Assembly: GCA_047967505.1 (NCBI GenBank)
Contig: CM106538.1
Origin: Dipteris shenzhenensis
Taxonomy: Eukaryota > Polypodiophyta > Polypodiopsida > Gleicheniales
Length of the DNA: 64,000 nt
Direction: 5' to 3' (one strand)
Shown here: one piece after another, positions 44,465-56,300 of the stretch
How positions within the stretch are numbered: position 1 is the stretch's first letter
Layout: every line of letters starts with the position of its first letter
Position numbers and translations under genes: made by a program
The notes under the pieces: generated by a model
Told to the model about the DNA's origin: nothing
Seen by the model: only the letters and a program-made list of their open reading frames with translations
Database searches by the model: none

Positions 44465-45394
44465 GGTTTGGTGATTATGATCTTGGTAGCAGACTCAGTG
44501 TAGGAGTTGTTTTAGTGGTATCAATGCCATCCATTTGCTTTCAAGGACGTAAGTTTTTGACACAAGCTATGTAGATCCTTATATGCTTATAAATTTGTAA
44601 AGGATATCTTCATGTAGGGTTGATACCCCACAAGGGAATTCCCAATCATAAAATGTGTAGATCCATTTATGCTTATAGTTTCTAAAATATCGTCATGTAG
44701 GATTTATAGCCCACAAAGGATTTTCCATTTTTGCACTTTCTCATGCTTGGCTAGAAAAATCTTACATAGATTGCAAGGATTAGTCACACAAAATTTGTTT
44801 TGCACGTAAAGCTTGGGTTTCTTAACTCGCCTAACCGTGCATGTTGGTATTGAACAATATGCACCTTTTCATCCTTGGCTGGACGAATGGTAGATGGAAA
44901 TGATTAAAGGGTTTAGTCTCACAAGCTCTATTTTTTTGCACATAAATCTTGGGTTTCTTGGCTCTCCTAACCTTGCATTTTGATATTGTAAAATATGCTT
45001 AACATGAGTATGGTGAATTGATCTTTAGTCTCTTACATAATGAAAACATTGTTGGTGTTTTTGCTCTTTTTCCAAAGAAGGCTAAAAAAAAAAATTCTAA
45101 CACATTACCCCATAAGTTTTGGACTAAGATGAGAAGGGTTTCTCAAAACCTTTTGACAAGTTATCTATCTAGACCTTCTCCTAACATTGAATGAGGTTTG
45201 TCACCACACAATTCTCAAAGGCTTTGGATGTGTTAATAGGGTAGGTCTCTACCATTGAAAAGAGTTCAAAATTTTATTAATTAGGGAGAAGGGGTAAATA
45301 TGAGAGTGATTATTAATGAGGAAATCCCTCTACTTCCTAAGGGAGGGCCCCCTCCCTTGTTATCATACCTATACTCTACAACTTTCACAACATC

Positions 45395-45465
45395 TTCATT
45401 TAGCTTAATGGTAAGACCTTGAGAGTGCATATTGGATGTATTGAGTTCAAGTTTCCTCTTTGCAT
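45395..45465 (+). repeat. tRNA-derived SINE-like head, copy 1
   Basis: TAGCTTAATGG at 45401 fits the RNA polymerase III A box and GAGTTCAAGTT at 45443 the B box, 42-44 bp apart as in tRNA genes. The stretch cannot fold as an intact tRNA. A third relative at 45695-45720 keeps the A box (TAGCCTAGTGG) but has lost the B box. Confidence 0.5.
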
Positions 45466-47264
45466 GAATGTTTGAAGCTATCCCTTTGAGTTTACCTTGA
45501 TTAGGGTACTCCACCTTCCCCAATTGAGCAGAATTCAAAAATGTATTAATTAGCGAAAAGATGAGGAGGGGAGGGGTGAAAAGGCAAGGGAGGGGTAAAG
45601 ATTAGAGTGATTAATGAAGAATTCCCTCTATTTATGAGGGTGGGGCCCCTCTCCCCAATTATCATGCCTATACTATACTTCTTTCACAACATCTTCATTT
45701 AGCCTAGTGGTAAGATCTAGAGAGTGCATAGCCCCTATTTGCATGAAGTTTTAAAACTACCTCTTTAATCTTAGCTTAATCAAGGGTACTCCACCTAAGA
45801 AATCAAGGGGTATGCCACCTAGGAAATCAAGTGAATTTATCCCTTGAAAAATAAAGGCCTTTTCAATTACCTTTCTGCTTAGGTTAAGTTATTTTATATG
45901 GGATTATTTGTTGAGATTGAGTGACTTTAGAATAGGTAGATGGAGAATAAAGATGAGCAGACTAATTAAGGAATTAGGTTAGTGTAATTAGGGGTTCTAT
46001 GAAGACAAACATCATGGGAGAAAAGTGAAGCTTTGAGAACATAATAATTGAATATACAATGTAGGTGAGATATTGGAAATAGCTAGAGCTAGTGTTCATA
46101 TAACAAGGCTTCAATCAAGAAGCGTGAATATACAAAGTGGGTGAGATAATAGAAATAGGGTTAGAGTTCATATTACAAGACTTCTATAGCTTACCACTAT
46201 ATTAGGATACCACTAGGCAGTGCCGGAGTGCGCTTGTGCACTCTTGTTAGCATTGCCTCCCTAGAGGTAGTGCTATAGTGGAGAATTAGATTCTCATTTG
46301 TGAATTCCCACCTGCAATTCTTTAAAAAATGTAGGTTGTGTTTCTTTTCATCCAAAAGTGCAACTTACCAGTATGACAAGAGGCAATGCCCATGTGCACT
46401 CTTGTTATTGCTTGTAGAGGGTACTCAAATGGCTCACCATTCCCCAATGAATGAGTTTTTAAAAATGAACACTAGAGGTTACGCCTCCCCTCGCTCCCAA
46501 TACCCTTTAAGCCTTCCCTTTCATCCCATTTGGCCATCTTAAAAGGAAAAACCTTCTTCCTTTATTGTTTTCCCCCTCCCTTGCATAGGCTATTTGGTGA
46601 AGATGACCTTGGCAGTAGACTCAATGTAAGAGTTGTTTCAATGGTATAATTGTTATCCATTTGCTTTTAGGGATGTAAGTTTTTGACACAAGCTCATAAT
46701 GTCTAGGTCCTTATGTGCTTACAATTTTTTTAAGTATATTCATGTAGGATTGATAACCCACAAAGGAATTCCCAAGCTAAAATGTGTAGATCCATTTATG
46801 CTTATGATTTTCTAAAGCATATCTTCATGTACGCTTTACATTAAATCCCACGAAGGAATTTCCATCTTTGTACCTTTTCATACTTGGCTAGGCAAAATGT
46901 TGCATTGAAATAATTACAAGGTTTAGCTTCACAAACTTTGCTTTGCACATAAACCTTGGGTCTCTTGACTCTCCTAACCTAGCATTTTGTATTGAACAAT
47001 ATGCACCTTTTTGTCCTTGGCTAGAGGAATGTTAGATAGAAATTATTGCAACATTTTGTTTAGCTCTGTTTCGCACATAGATCTTGGGATTCTTGCCTAA
47101 CCTTGCATTTTGATATTGTAAAATATGGTTAATGTGAGTATGGTGAATTGATCTTTAGTCTCTTACATAACAAAAACAATGTCAATGTTTTGCTCTTTTT
47201 TCAACGAAGGCTAAAAGAATAAATTTAGCACATTACCCCACAAGGTTTGGACTTCTTTGTACAA

Positions 47265-47335
47265 CATTTAGCCTAGTGCCAACACCTTGAGAGTTAATAG
47301 TGGATGTCTTGAGTTCGAGTCCCCTCTTTGCATTA
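47265..47335 (+). repeat. tRNA-derived SINE-like head, copy 2
   Basis: TAGCCTAGTGC at 47270 (A box) and GAGTTCGAGTCCC at 47312 (a perfect B box core, GTTCGAGTC). The following CTCTTTGCAT and a shared CTCCACCTAAGAA tail are common to the other copies, as in a SINE body. Confidence 0.55.
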
Positions 47336-48339
47336 AGTTTTGAAACTCTCTCTTTAACCTTAGCTTAATTGGAATTACTCCACCTAAGAATTTAATTGAA
47401 TTTATGCATTGAAAAATAAATGTCCTTTCCATTACATTCCTCTTGAGATTAAGCTATATATATGGGATAATTTGTTGATTAAGGGCCTCTAGAATAGCTA
47501 GATGAGTAATGGAAGAATTAGATAGAGCCATTAGAGGGGTACAAAGGCAATTCATGCTAGGAGAAAATTGAAGATTTGGGAACAAAGTAAGTGAATATAC
47601 AATGTGGGTGAGATATTGGAAATAGGCGGAGCTAGAGTCGTATTACAAGGCTTCAAACAATTACAAAGTGACTGAGATAATGGACTAGGGCTCGAGTTCA
47701 TGTTACAAGGCTTCAATCAAGAAGTGTGCTACTTTATGGAGTATCAAATAGTAGAAGACAACACATAAATGTAAAAGGTTATATGCTCCATAAAAAGTAT
47801 ATAAGGTTGAAGTGAAATTAATAAGTTAATTGCAAATAGGAAACTTGAACTCCAAGTTATGGGGCATGTGGGGGCTTTGCTAACTAGAGCAAGTGCTTTA
47901 GTGGAGAGTTTGATTCTCCTTTGGGAATTTCCACATGTAAAATTTAAAAAAAGTTAATTGAGTTGGGTTGATTTGTATCCAAAAACATTATATTGGGAGG
48001 TAGTGTCCAACTGCACTTGTGCACTCTTGTTATTGCTAATTGAGGGTACTCAAATGCCTTACTACTTCCCAATGAATGAGTTTTGAGAATCGAATAGTAG
48101 AGGTTACATCTCCCTCTTGTGCCCACTACCCCTATTCATCCCAAAAGCAAAAACTTTCTTCCTTTAGTGTTTTCCCCCTTCCCTTGCACCATGATTCATA
48201 ACTTTCTTAATACTAATGCTTTCAACATAATTCAAACATCAAGTTTTTTATTTCTTACAAAGAAAATTTAGATGCCCAAAACATACTTCTCTTTAAATCT
48301 TATTATTATTTAAAAACAAAAAAAACAAAAGTTGGCTTT

Positions 48340-48960
48340 TATTAAAAATAGAAAAAGTGAAGCGGGGGGGGGGGGGGCCAATCCCCTACAAGACCCTTAC
48401 AAAACTTGGCCCACCAAGGGGCATAACCCTAGGCCTATGCTCTAAGAGCAAAGCTAAACCTCAACCACAAAATTTCTAGTCACCCCTGCAAGACCGAGCT
48501 GATCTCAACAAGAAATCCACTCACTACAACGTTAGAATCACTTAAAATCACGGAAAGGTCAACCATAAAGGCTTTAACTAAACGATGTGGGATTCCCTCA
48601 GATTGACTGTTGACTTATCTCCAAAGGCTGCACGGTTGCATACTAGCCAAATGGCATAGCATACTGCGCAAAGAATACAAGGCCAAGTAGCTGCAACCGT
48701 AGAGAAGCAGCCAATGGTGTCCCTCAAGAGAGTGAGCTTCCAGTTAGCACCGATGATGAATCTAGCCATTACGCCTGAATCACGAACCACCTTTTCAACT
48801 CTTAGCCACACCCTTTTAGCAACTGGACACTTCCACATTAGATGTTACAATACCTCCGGAGAGCTTCCACATAAAGTGAAGAGTAGGTTGACATTGAAGC
48901 TTTTGGCCAACTTGGCTCTCACCAGCAGCCAATGATGCATAATCTTCCATAAAGTTCATA
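48340..48960 (-). pseudogene. LINE (non-LTR) 3' end with RT zinc-binding domain
   Basis: The minus strand reads WKIMHHWLLVRAKLAKSFNV, a Cys (FTLCGSSPEVL) and, after a stop, HLMWKCPVAKRVWLRVEKVV. The W-L-AKL...C...HL-x3-C-x2-A-x2-VW order is the zf-RVT domain at the C-terminus of plant L1-type LINE ORF2. A 3' untranslated region follows down to a G run (48363-48376, plus strand) and a T-rich end on the minus strand. The copy is 5'-truncated, as usual for LINEs. Confidence 0.78.
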
Positions 48961-49738
48961 AATTCTCATTAACGCAAGCTAATGCAAGCGATTCTAACTA
49001 ACATAGGCTTACATAAACAGTTATAATTAACATAACCAAACCTCAAAAACCTAACCTTACCTAACATCACTCAACTAGCCTAACATTGTCTCCTCCCCTC
49101 ACCTCATTGTCTCCCCTCTGCCTCAACCTCTCCTCATCCTACCTGTCCATTTGCTTCGTTACAATACTAGTAGCACCCGCTTCCTGTGAATCTCTTGCTG
49201 CCCTCCTCTTCCCTCATGGCCTCATTTTGGATCTACCCCTCCTTTCTCACACCTGTCCCAAGCATTTTCTCATCTTTCCATCTACCTCCTCTCCTCCTAT
49301 TCCTTGAAGCTAGGGAAGGCTGCCTCACCTAGATGTGTTGCAGGACCATTATCTGCCCAGTTGCCTACCCAAAGCCCCTTGCTTGTAATTGTATGCCAAG
49401 TGCCTACTCAATTCATGGATTTGCTAGTGGTGGCCACTCACAAAGGCTATCAACAGTGAGCAAAGGGAAAACCTTTGTCGGTAAAGCACAATGGAAGCCA
49501 AGGTTTCTAAAACAAAAGCAATGGAAGCGAAAGATTTAGGGATAGAAGGTCATCCAATAGGGAGAAGTCGCAACTAATCTCAAAGATGTATGTCTGAGGA
49601 TACCAAGACTTGGAAATCTCATGCTCTACCTGCATTTGTGGAAAATATGTCCTCATCGAACAGGTTTTAGAATCAATGATTTCATTGGGTGGCAGATATG
49701 CTACAGACTTTCGTCAGCGTAGCATAAAGAAAGACCTA
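48961..49738. other. No gene recognised
   Basis: CT-rich 49080-49310, otherwise ordinary. No coding frame of known type. Confidence 0.5.
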
Positions 49739-50035
49739 CGCGCTGTGGGAGAAAGAAAGACAGATGGGCTAGTGGAGGGGCAGTAGATACAGGAGGATGA
49801 AGGGTGAGCAGATAGAGGAGGATGAAGGTAGAAAGAAAGATAGACGCAATGCTGGAGGAAGAAAGATAGACGGGCTAGTAAAGGGGAAGTAGATACAGGA
49901 AGATGAAGAGCTATTAGAGGAAGAAAGATCGATGGGCTGGAGTAGAGATACATGAGGATGAAGGGGGAGCAGATGGAGGAGGATGAAGGTGGAAGCGGAG
50001 GAGAAGAGTTGAGAGAAGAGGGGGACTATAGGAGG
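49739..50035. repeat. Purine-rich minisatellite
   Basis: Imperfect units built on GGAAGAAAGATAGACGGGCT and GTAGATACAGGAGGATGAAG recur about three times between 49747 and 50000, with shorter GAGCAGATAGAGGAGGATGA units between. Antisense frames over it are artefacts. Confidence 0.8.
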
Positions 50036-51532
50036 GCAAGGGCATATTAATTGACTAGGTGCCTTACCTTATCTGCATTAATCTCACACCAACAATACGA
50101 AATAGCTTAATTTTTCATGCGGGGTGGACGAACTATTACTACTGGAATTTCCCATTTTTCGATATGAGGGGGAACATAGTCCCCCTTCCCTTGCATAGGC
50201 TAGAATGATTAGGAATCATTTGATGGCGGTCCATGCCCTTAGAATTTTATCGTCGTCGTTTATCAAAAGGCATTATTAATGGATGTACATTCTTTGGTTA
50301 AGGGTAGATGCTTTGGTTGGCAAGGGTATGATCCTTGGCTTTATACTAGTCTCATGGAATGTCTTCATTTTTGCATGAGTAATACTTGGAATTATAGTCA
50401 GGATTTATTGAAAGCCATTCTTTAAGGGTTCCTAATGAAACATTTTTAATATAACTTAAAAAGAAAAGAAGTAAAGTAAACATTACTTTATGTAGGTTAG
50501 ATGCTCTAGTTGATAAACATTAAGGCTATGTGGAAGGTTGAAGGAACAAAGATGGCATTGATGCTTAGTTAAAGAAGGGCGGTTAAGTGAGGGTTAGTGT
50601 AATGAGGATGTGTTTAAGGCAAATTAGATTTTTTAAACAGATGTAAAGTAATGTTTGTTTTAGTGTGTTAGGCAGTTTAGCCTAGTAAAAGAATTCCAAA
50701 ATGATCTGCATAAAAAGTAGGCCAGGCCAACTCAATTACATGTGGAAATTCACAAAGAAGGCCTTTGAGGAGTTAGGTTAAATGAGTGAAACAAGGGAGG
50801 ATTACTGTAATGAGGAGATGGTAAGGCAAACTAGAAAATTACCTAGGGAGTAGAGGCAAAGTAGTGTTGGTTTCAGTGTGTGCGAGTAAAGCTCGAGCGT
50901 TTTTGCCGCTTTGTTGAAAGCCATTATGTAAGGGTTTCGAATGTAACAGGTATTAACAAAGTAAGACTGAAAAAGAACAAGGTGAACACATTCAAGAGGC
51001 TTGCCCAGGAATGTGCCAAGAGAATCTACGATTGAATGCACTCATTTCGGGCTTAGCATGATGGAGCTGAATGCTGGCGAGTTGTTCAGTAGGGTTGAGG
51101 TAAGCCGGCAACAACTGCACGGGCGGCGAAATTCCAAATGTGGCCAATTCACTGAACATGTGGACGAATCAGAGAGATTCCCGATTCAAACAAGTTGAAT
51201 GACTTTTGTCATTCAAATGGCTTGCTCTATGGAGTAAGTTGGGAGTCCACCAATAGTTCAGAGAGGAATAGCAGGGAGCGAAATAGTAAGCTGGGACGTG
51301 GAGAGGAAAAGAGCGACAAAAAGGTGGAGATCACATAGAAATTAGGGGATAAAAAAGGGATTGGAAATGAGATTTGCTTCTCGAAGCTGGGCCGACATCA
51401 ATTAGGCTTTCCCGTGACAAGTGGGAGACCAAAAACATGACCTTACCGGAGAAGGGTTAGTGGAATTTGGAAAGGTTAAGTAGGGCGGTTAAGGGAGGGT
51501 TAGAGAGTAAAGGGGAGGGAGGAGATTAGTGA
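50036..51532. other. No gene; diverged internal duplications
   Basis: TTGAAAGCCATTCTTTAAGG near 50408 recurs as TTGAAAGCCATTATGTAAGG near 50915, and TGTAATGAGGA with GGCAAA-TAGA follows in both 50600 and 50810 surroundings. The end of this stretch (51000-51530) is the upstream region of the PHD gene; no TATA box was clearly placed. Confidence 0.5.
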
Positions 51533-51658
51533 CGAAGAAGAAAAGAAGAAGAAGAAGAAGACGAAGAAGAAGAGAAGGAGCCGAAAAAGCAACGACAAGG
51601 AAAACAGGAGACGAGGGCAGCCAAAAACTTCATCTTCTTCTTCTTCTTCTTCATCATC
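51533..51658. repeat. (GAA)n and (CTT)n runs facing each other upstream of the PHD gene
   Basis: GAAGAAGAA-rich sequence at 51533-51579 and CTTCTTCTT-rich sequence at 51629-51658 are complementary and 50 bp apart, so a transcript could fold them into a stem. They lie 330-460 bp ahead of the ATG, within the likely 5' untranslated region or promoter. Confidence 0.8.
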
Positions 51659-51989
51659 TCACACTTCACCTTCCTCGAGCATCTCAATCTCTTCCTTCCC
51701 TTGCCCTCCCTCCTGCCCTCTCTTCTTCCTCAGATCCGCTTCCCTTCCCTTCCCTCCTCTCCAGCCTTTCTTCCCCTTTCCATTCCCCCCCCCTCAGTCC
51801 GCATCATGTAAAACGGCTCCTTTTCGCTCCCCCCCTTAGCGATTCCTGCTTAGGAGCTGTCTCCCACGCTTTCTAAGCGGGAATTTTTGGTTCTCTTGCC
51901 CTGGCTGCTCTTGCGTGTGGGCCTCAGAGGCCGAAGCAGTGCGTGGATTCGGAAATGGCCGAATTAAGGAAATTTCGAAGCCGTCTACG

Positions 51990-53057
51990 ATGAATTCTCG
52001 GCTCAGAAGTTTGAACACCAAGCCTAATATGGCTGAGAAAGAGAGGCTGACTATCGATTTGAGCGCGACTGCAGACCCGGTGGACTATGCTAACCATTTG
52101 GAAGCAGGCCAAACAATCAGGATCACGCACGGAATCGTAGCATCAGGTGGCTCTGTAGAGAATTTTGAAAATGCTCGCGTAGCGCAAATGCGTCGCTTGA
52201 TCACAGAGACGTCTGATACTTCCAGTCAAGCATCGGTGCAAGCCGCTGGAAAAGATGCGATGCAGAGTGTGCAGAAAGAGTTCATTGGCAGACAGCCAGA
52301 CACGATGGATGTGGTCTTGGCTTTTCGACTAAGGACAGATAATGCCGGAACGCCTCCACAGTTTCTTGGGGAGGCAGGAGCTGCAAAGGATGGGCAGCCT
52401 TTGTATTGTAAATGTTGCGGTAATCCTGAGCTTTTAAGGAAGACCTTGATTTGTGATGCGTGCGAACAGAGCTTCCATCTCAAGTGTCTGAAGCTTCGAG
52501 AGAATCAGGCCAGTCAACTGGATGAGTGGCTTTGTATGGCATGCGTCGCAGCCCAGCGAAAACAGCAATGGCCTCTAGGAAGAATTGAATCAAAGCGAGA
52601 TGTTGAGGCTAAAGATGGAAATGCAGATGGTAACCTTGGCAATCAGCAATCGGGCGATATTGAGACGGCTGTTTCTTTGAGTGGAAGCCAACGCGAGAGA
52701 ATCAAGAGACTGAAAAGAGACGGGGACGTGGGATCTGACGTGACGCCTGTTAAGAAGCCGTTCGGAACTGGCAACAGTGTCCCAGATGAAGCTGGAGATC
52801 ATCTTTATAGTCCCAGGCAAGTATGCAAAACGTGAAACGTCTTTTCATGATTCTGGACTGTGATTGAAAAATTGCAAGTTCCGCCTTTTTATGTTGTGTC
52901 TCCAAAATCCATGCTGTTTTAAAGTAAGGAGATGCTAAGCTTTGTTTTAAACCTTAGCTGTTCCCTCGAAAACGTTAATGGAAGGTGGACTTCACCTGCA
53001 AAGGGCTACTACACCATAGTTCATTTCAGCTTTGGTCGTGCTCTCCTACTGCATTGA
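51990..53057 (+). CDS. PHD-finger protein, two exons
   Basis: Exon 1 is 51990-52816 and exon 2 52958-53057, giving 308 residues. The PHD finger (residues 140-185) has a full C4HC3 set: Cys140, Cys143, Cys155, Cys158, His163, Cys166, Cys182, Cys185, with Trp180 before the last pair. PHD fingers bind histone H3 tails, so a nuclear chromatin role is likely. A basic stretch (RERIKRLKRDGD, about residue 240) may be a nuclear signal. ATG 51990 was chosen as the first in-frame ATG; MAEKERL at residue 14 is an alternative. It is the only long frame here free of stops. Exon 2 ends ALLLH; further exons cannot be excluded. The exact family member is not recognised. Confidence 0.8.
52817..52957 (+). other. 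GC-AG intron of the PHD gene, 141 bp
   Basis: Donor AG|GCAAGTATGC is the consensus for the rare GC class; acceptor is TTAAACCTTAG|C, with a plausible branch site ATGCTAAG about 25 bp upstream. Joining 52816 to 52958 makes a Ser codon and keeps the frame open for 32 more codons. Reading through the intron meets a stop after five codons. A GT donor at 52821 is the alternative. Confidence 0.6.
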
Positions 53058-54689
53058 TTCCCCCCATACGTTCTTCTCATTTTTACGTTTGCACACTCCG
53101 AATAGCAGATGTACTCAGAGTGATCCTTGAATCCCTACTTGGGATATTTCTGCCATTGTGGGTGTTTGAGAGGCTCAATGAAGCGGGTGGCTTGATCCCT
53201 TCCAAGATTGCTGTGAGAGATTGTAGTTACTGCGTCAACTTTATGGAGTTGACAATCCATTAAAGTTGTAGCTGCAAGCAGAGATCAGGAACCATTGAAG
53301 AGCTACCTGCTGTTGCAAATAGGGATCAGGAATCAACTGTACTCAACTTGTATGTCCTGGCCGTGAACCTAAAGCTCCTACCACTGATTGCATTGGTCAC
53401 AGTATGTACTGCCTAAATCGGCTTACGATAAACAAACTATGCCAAGCATCAATTCGGAGCACAAGCATGCCAACCCTACTTTTGGTCTTCACTACAACCA
53501 TCCCTGGTACTTTGTCCTCAGCATCGCAATTGATTGCAGTTGCGACTCAAGATGCCCTATTCCAAAATGGACAGCAATATTTGAATGTATTCTTGGACTT
53601 CTGTTCTGACTCTATGGACTCGTCCTCCTTGTGAGCTGAATATAATATACTACCCACTGGCACCATGTTTCCTCTTGCTTCAATTGGGAAAAGTGATGCC
53701 CAAATATATAGTGCCAGGTGTGGGTTTAAGAAAAGTTCTCATGAGGACAAAATCTATTTCTGCCACCCTTTACAGAAAGCAATGCATGTGGATTTTATTG
53801 TTGTACAAACACCCATTTGACACCTTCAAGAGGACAGGGGGGCTGCATTGTACAGGCCCAAAACAAAGGTTACTATGTATAAATTGACCAATTGCACGTA
53901 CTACATCCGTAGCCAAAAGAATGACTGAAGTTTTCCAGATGTTCATTAACTTAATGGCATATAAGGTACATGAGCTCACCGTGTATACGAAGTGGATCTG
54001 GTTCCACTACAATTGCGTGTCGCTTGGGCTGCTATATATTCGAATCTGAAATAGCCTACAACCAGCGGCAAATACCAACAAAGCCTCACAGCATGCGATG
54101 ACTCCTCCAAATATTGTCCTACTATCATCATCCTCCAATTGGCTCTTTCAAATGTAGCCAGTTTCTTTGTAGATTTGCTCCAAGTTCATCTTCCATACTA
54201 GGCTGTGGAGACACCTTCCTCAAGGTTAGCCAAAGCCACAGCCTCAGACTCCTATTGGAGGTTGGTCTCTTCAGTCAATAAGACTGAGAGGTACGTGTAA
54301 TGCCCTCATTGTTGCCTACTGCTGGTCCCACCCTTTGCCCCTTGTATGCCCTTTTGGAGTGTCTGGACTCAGCCCTTTAGACACACACGTAAACCTGTTC
54401 ACCACCCTGTTTGGACAGCTCGTCAATCAGAGTCAGGGCTCACAAGATACAGGTACTTGACCCCTTTGGACTTCTTCATATGACGGCAGCTCCTTGACCC
54501 TTCACATGCAGCTCTTTGTCTAGCAACACGTTCCCAACACATTCATGGTTCACGCTTTGCTCTTGAAGGTTTGAGGTGTCCCCTTGACCGAGCCGCTACA
54601 TTGGCGGGGCTGTGGGGCACGCAGGGTAGGGTTGTGATGGGGGGCAGTGTTCGGCCGCCGAGGGGGGGGGGTCTGTTGACTTTTGTGTA
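53058..54689. other. No gene recognised downstream of the PHD gene
   Basis: Likely begins with the PHD 3' untranslated region. Frames of 60-100 codons (53388-53887) overlap one another and lack protein character. A run of ten G at 54662-54671 abuts the LTR that follows. Confidence 0.45.
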
Positions 54690-55275
54690 TGTGACATACA
54701 TCCCCTGCAACCGGCCTATGATAAAGTAGGGGTGGTAAAATCACAACTTAGCAAGTATTATCCCACTGGCAAAACACCCACAGGAGAAACAAAACACAAG
54801 GGAGCTAGAATGCTCTTGCTCGAAGACACAGTACACCGATTGGCCCCAAAACAACTGGCACCCCTTGCGGTATTTCTTTATTATTTATTTCACTGAAAAC
54901 AGATTACAACAAGCCCAAATCACAGCATAACCTCTGCTTTCGGCCACACTGTGTGCTGCCCTTGGGAACCCTCAAAGCTTGCCAGATATGCTGCGATTTG
55001 CTGACTATGCATCCGGTTGTCACTGCCACCTGGGCTTTACCTGGTGCATGTGGCATTCTCCTCTTCTGAACTTGTTGCTAGGTGGATACCTCGCAACGCT
55101 TTGCCTTGGTGACCTGAACTGCTCTGCTGTGGCTTGTGACTTTGCGAACTTGGAACAGACCCCCGTAGCTCGTGCCTGACTCTTCCTTGGACTAGGGCTC
55201 ACAATGGGGTCATGGGGTTCGACATATGGGTCAGACTGTGTCACCATGTCCCCTAGCGTAGGGGTGCATGTGACA
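54690..55275 (-). mobile_element. Gypsy-type 3' LTR, 586 bp, minus orientation
   Basis: On the minus strand it begins TGTCACATGCACCCC and ends GGGGATGTATGTCACA, inverted ends typical of plant gypsy LTRs. A polypurine tract abuts its start (next entry), so this is the 3' LTR of a minus-strand element whose body has been lost or overwritten; the recognised sequence to the right is a different element. Confidence 0.65.
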
Positions 55276-55288
55276 TTCCCTCCTGCTT
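55276..55288 (-). promoter_or_regulatory. Polypurine tract
   Basis: The minus strand reads AAGCAGGAGGGAA directly before the LTR start TGTCACA. It primes plus-strand DNA synthesis in LTR elements and fixes the orientation of the LTR. Confidence 0.65.
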
Positions 55289-55436
55289 AAATTTTGGATG
55301 ATGATAGCTACTGAGGGACTGAGTGAATATGCAAAGCGAATGTGATCGTGATGACCACCAATTGCTGCGCAAAACTTGATTGTGCTCCCAAAGAACTAGG
55401 GAATAACAGTCTGGCATTGGGATTGATCTGGTACCG

Positions 55437-56017
55437 TAGTAGGCTCGAAACGTGTTTCGGGACAGCCCGAAACGTTTCAGTTCTGAAACTCGCGTTTCGG
55501 GAACCCCAAAAAACCCACAATGTTCAAAAAATCCCAATTTGCCCTAATTTTGGGAAATCTGGTGTTGGGTTGCATTTTTGCCACCCGTACGTCTCAAATT
55601 GCCACCCGTATCCTGAAAGCGACCTTCAGCCCATACATTTTTCTTTAGCCCGTCCAGGTGTAGCATGGACGTAAATCATGATTCATGATTCCATGTATCT
55701 TTTTCAATTTTGAAATATGACCATTCATGCTTGAATCTACATGATGTGTTGTTAATTTTCTGATTTGGGATTTAGTAATATGTTTCAAGCATCCAATTTC
55801 AAGTTCTAAGTGACACATCAAACGTTTGTGCACTATGTTTCATGAGTTTTTTCAAGTATTGGACTTCTAGTGATAATAATCTAGAATGTTTTAATGTTTT
55901 TGGGGAAAAACATATATTTAATTGCCCTATTATGCACGAAAGGTTTTTATAGATGTTGGGTTTGCCTCGAAACATTTTCGAAACCTCGAAACCCGTTTCG
56001 AAACTCTTCGCCTACTA
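55437..56017. mobile_element. Terminal-inverted-repeat element with CGAAACG palindromes, 581 bp
   Basis: Left end TAGTAGGCTCGAAACGTGTT and right end, reverse-complemented, TAGTAGGCGAAGAGTTTCGA. Both subterminal zones (55445-55503 and 55967-56008) are packed with GTTTCG and its complement CGAAAC, so each end also folds on itself. No transposase frame. No convincing target duplication (flanks TGGTACCG and TGTCTAGT), so the superfamily is open. Confidence 0.6.
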
Positions 56018-56300
56018 TGTCTAGTACTGCTCCAAAAGGCTGAGGAACGAATGCTGTGTTATGATAACATGGCGGCTCAATAAAAGCTCCGGAGAACCGG
56101 TACTATCATGAAGATTGGAAGCCGAACTGTTGAGGCCACTCATCCCACCATGCTACTATTGCGAACTCCTAATCCTCGGGTGGTATGGCACTCTGATAGG
56201 CTCCTGGACATGAGAACTGCCTGCTATCCTCATGACCTGTTGAGGACTGATTGGGCTGTTATTGTGGAGGCACTGCACTCTCGAAGTCCAATGGCATGAA

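Larger units (their letters stand above)
44465..48185. repeat. Non-coding tandem duplication, about 2.1 kb and 1.6 kb copies
   Basis: Copy 1 (about 44465-46590) and copy 2 (about 46590-48185) run in the same direction. Anchors: TTGACACAAGCT early in each, GGTGAATTGATCTTTAGTC at 45012 and 47142, and CCAATGAATGAGTTTT near 46445 and 48068. The offset falls from about 2130 to about 1620 bp, so copy 2 has lost about 500 bp. Both end in TTTTCCCCCTCCCTTGCA-like sequence, seen once more at 50170-50200. No protein is encoded. Confidence 0.85.

Noticed and set aside
45395-47335. A functional tRNA gene
   Set aside because: A and B boxes are present, but acceptor and anticodon stems do not pair.
51529-51876. 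Frame starting MTKKKRRRRRRRR upstream of the PHD gene
   Set aside because: Driven by the GAA/CTT runs; out of frame with the PHD protein.
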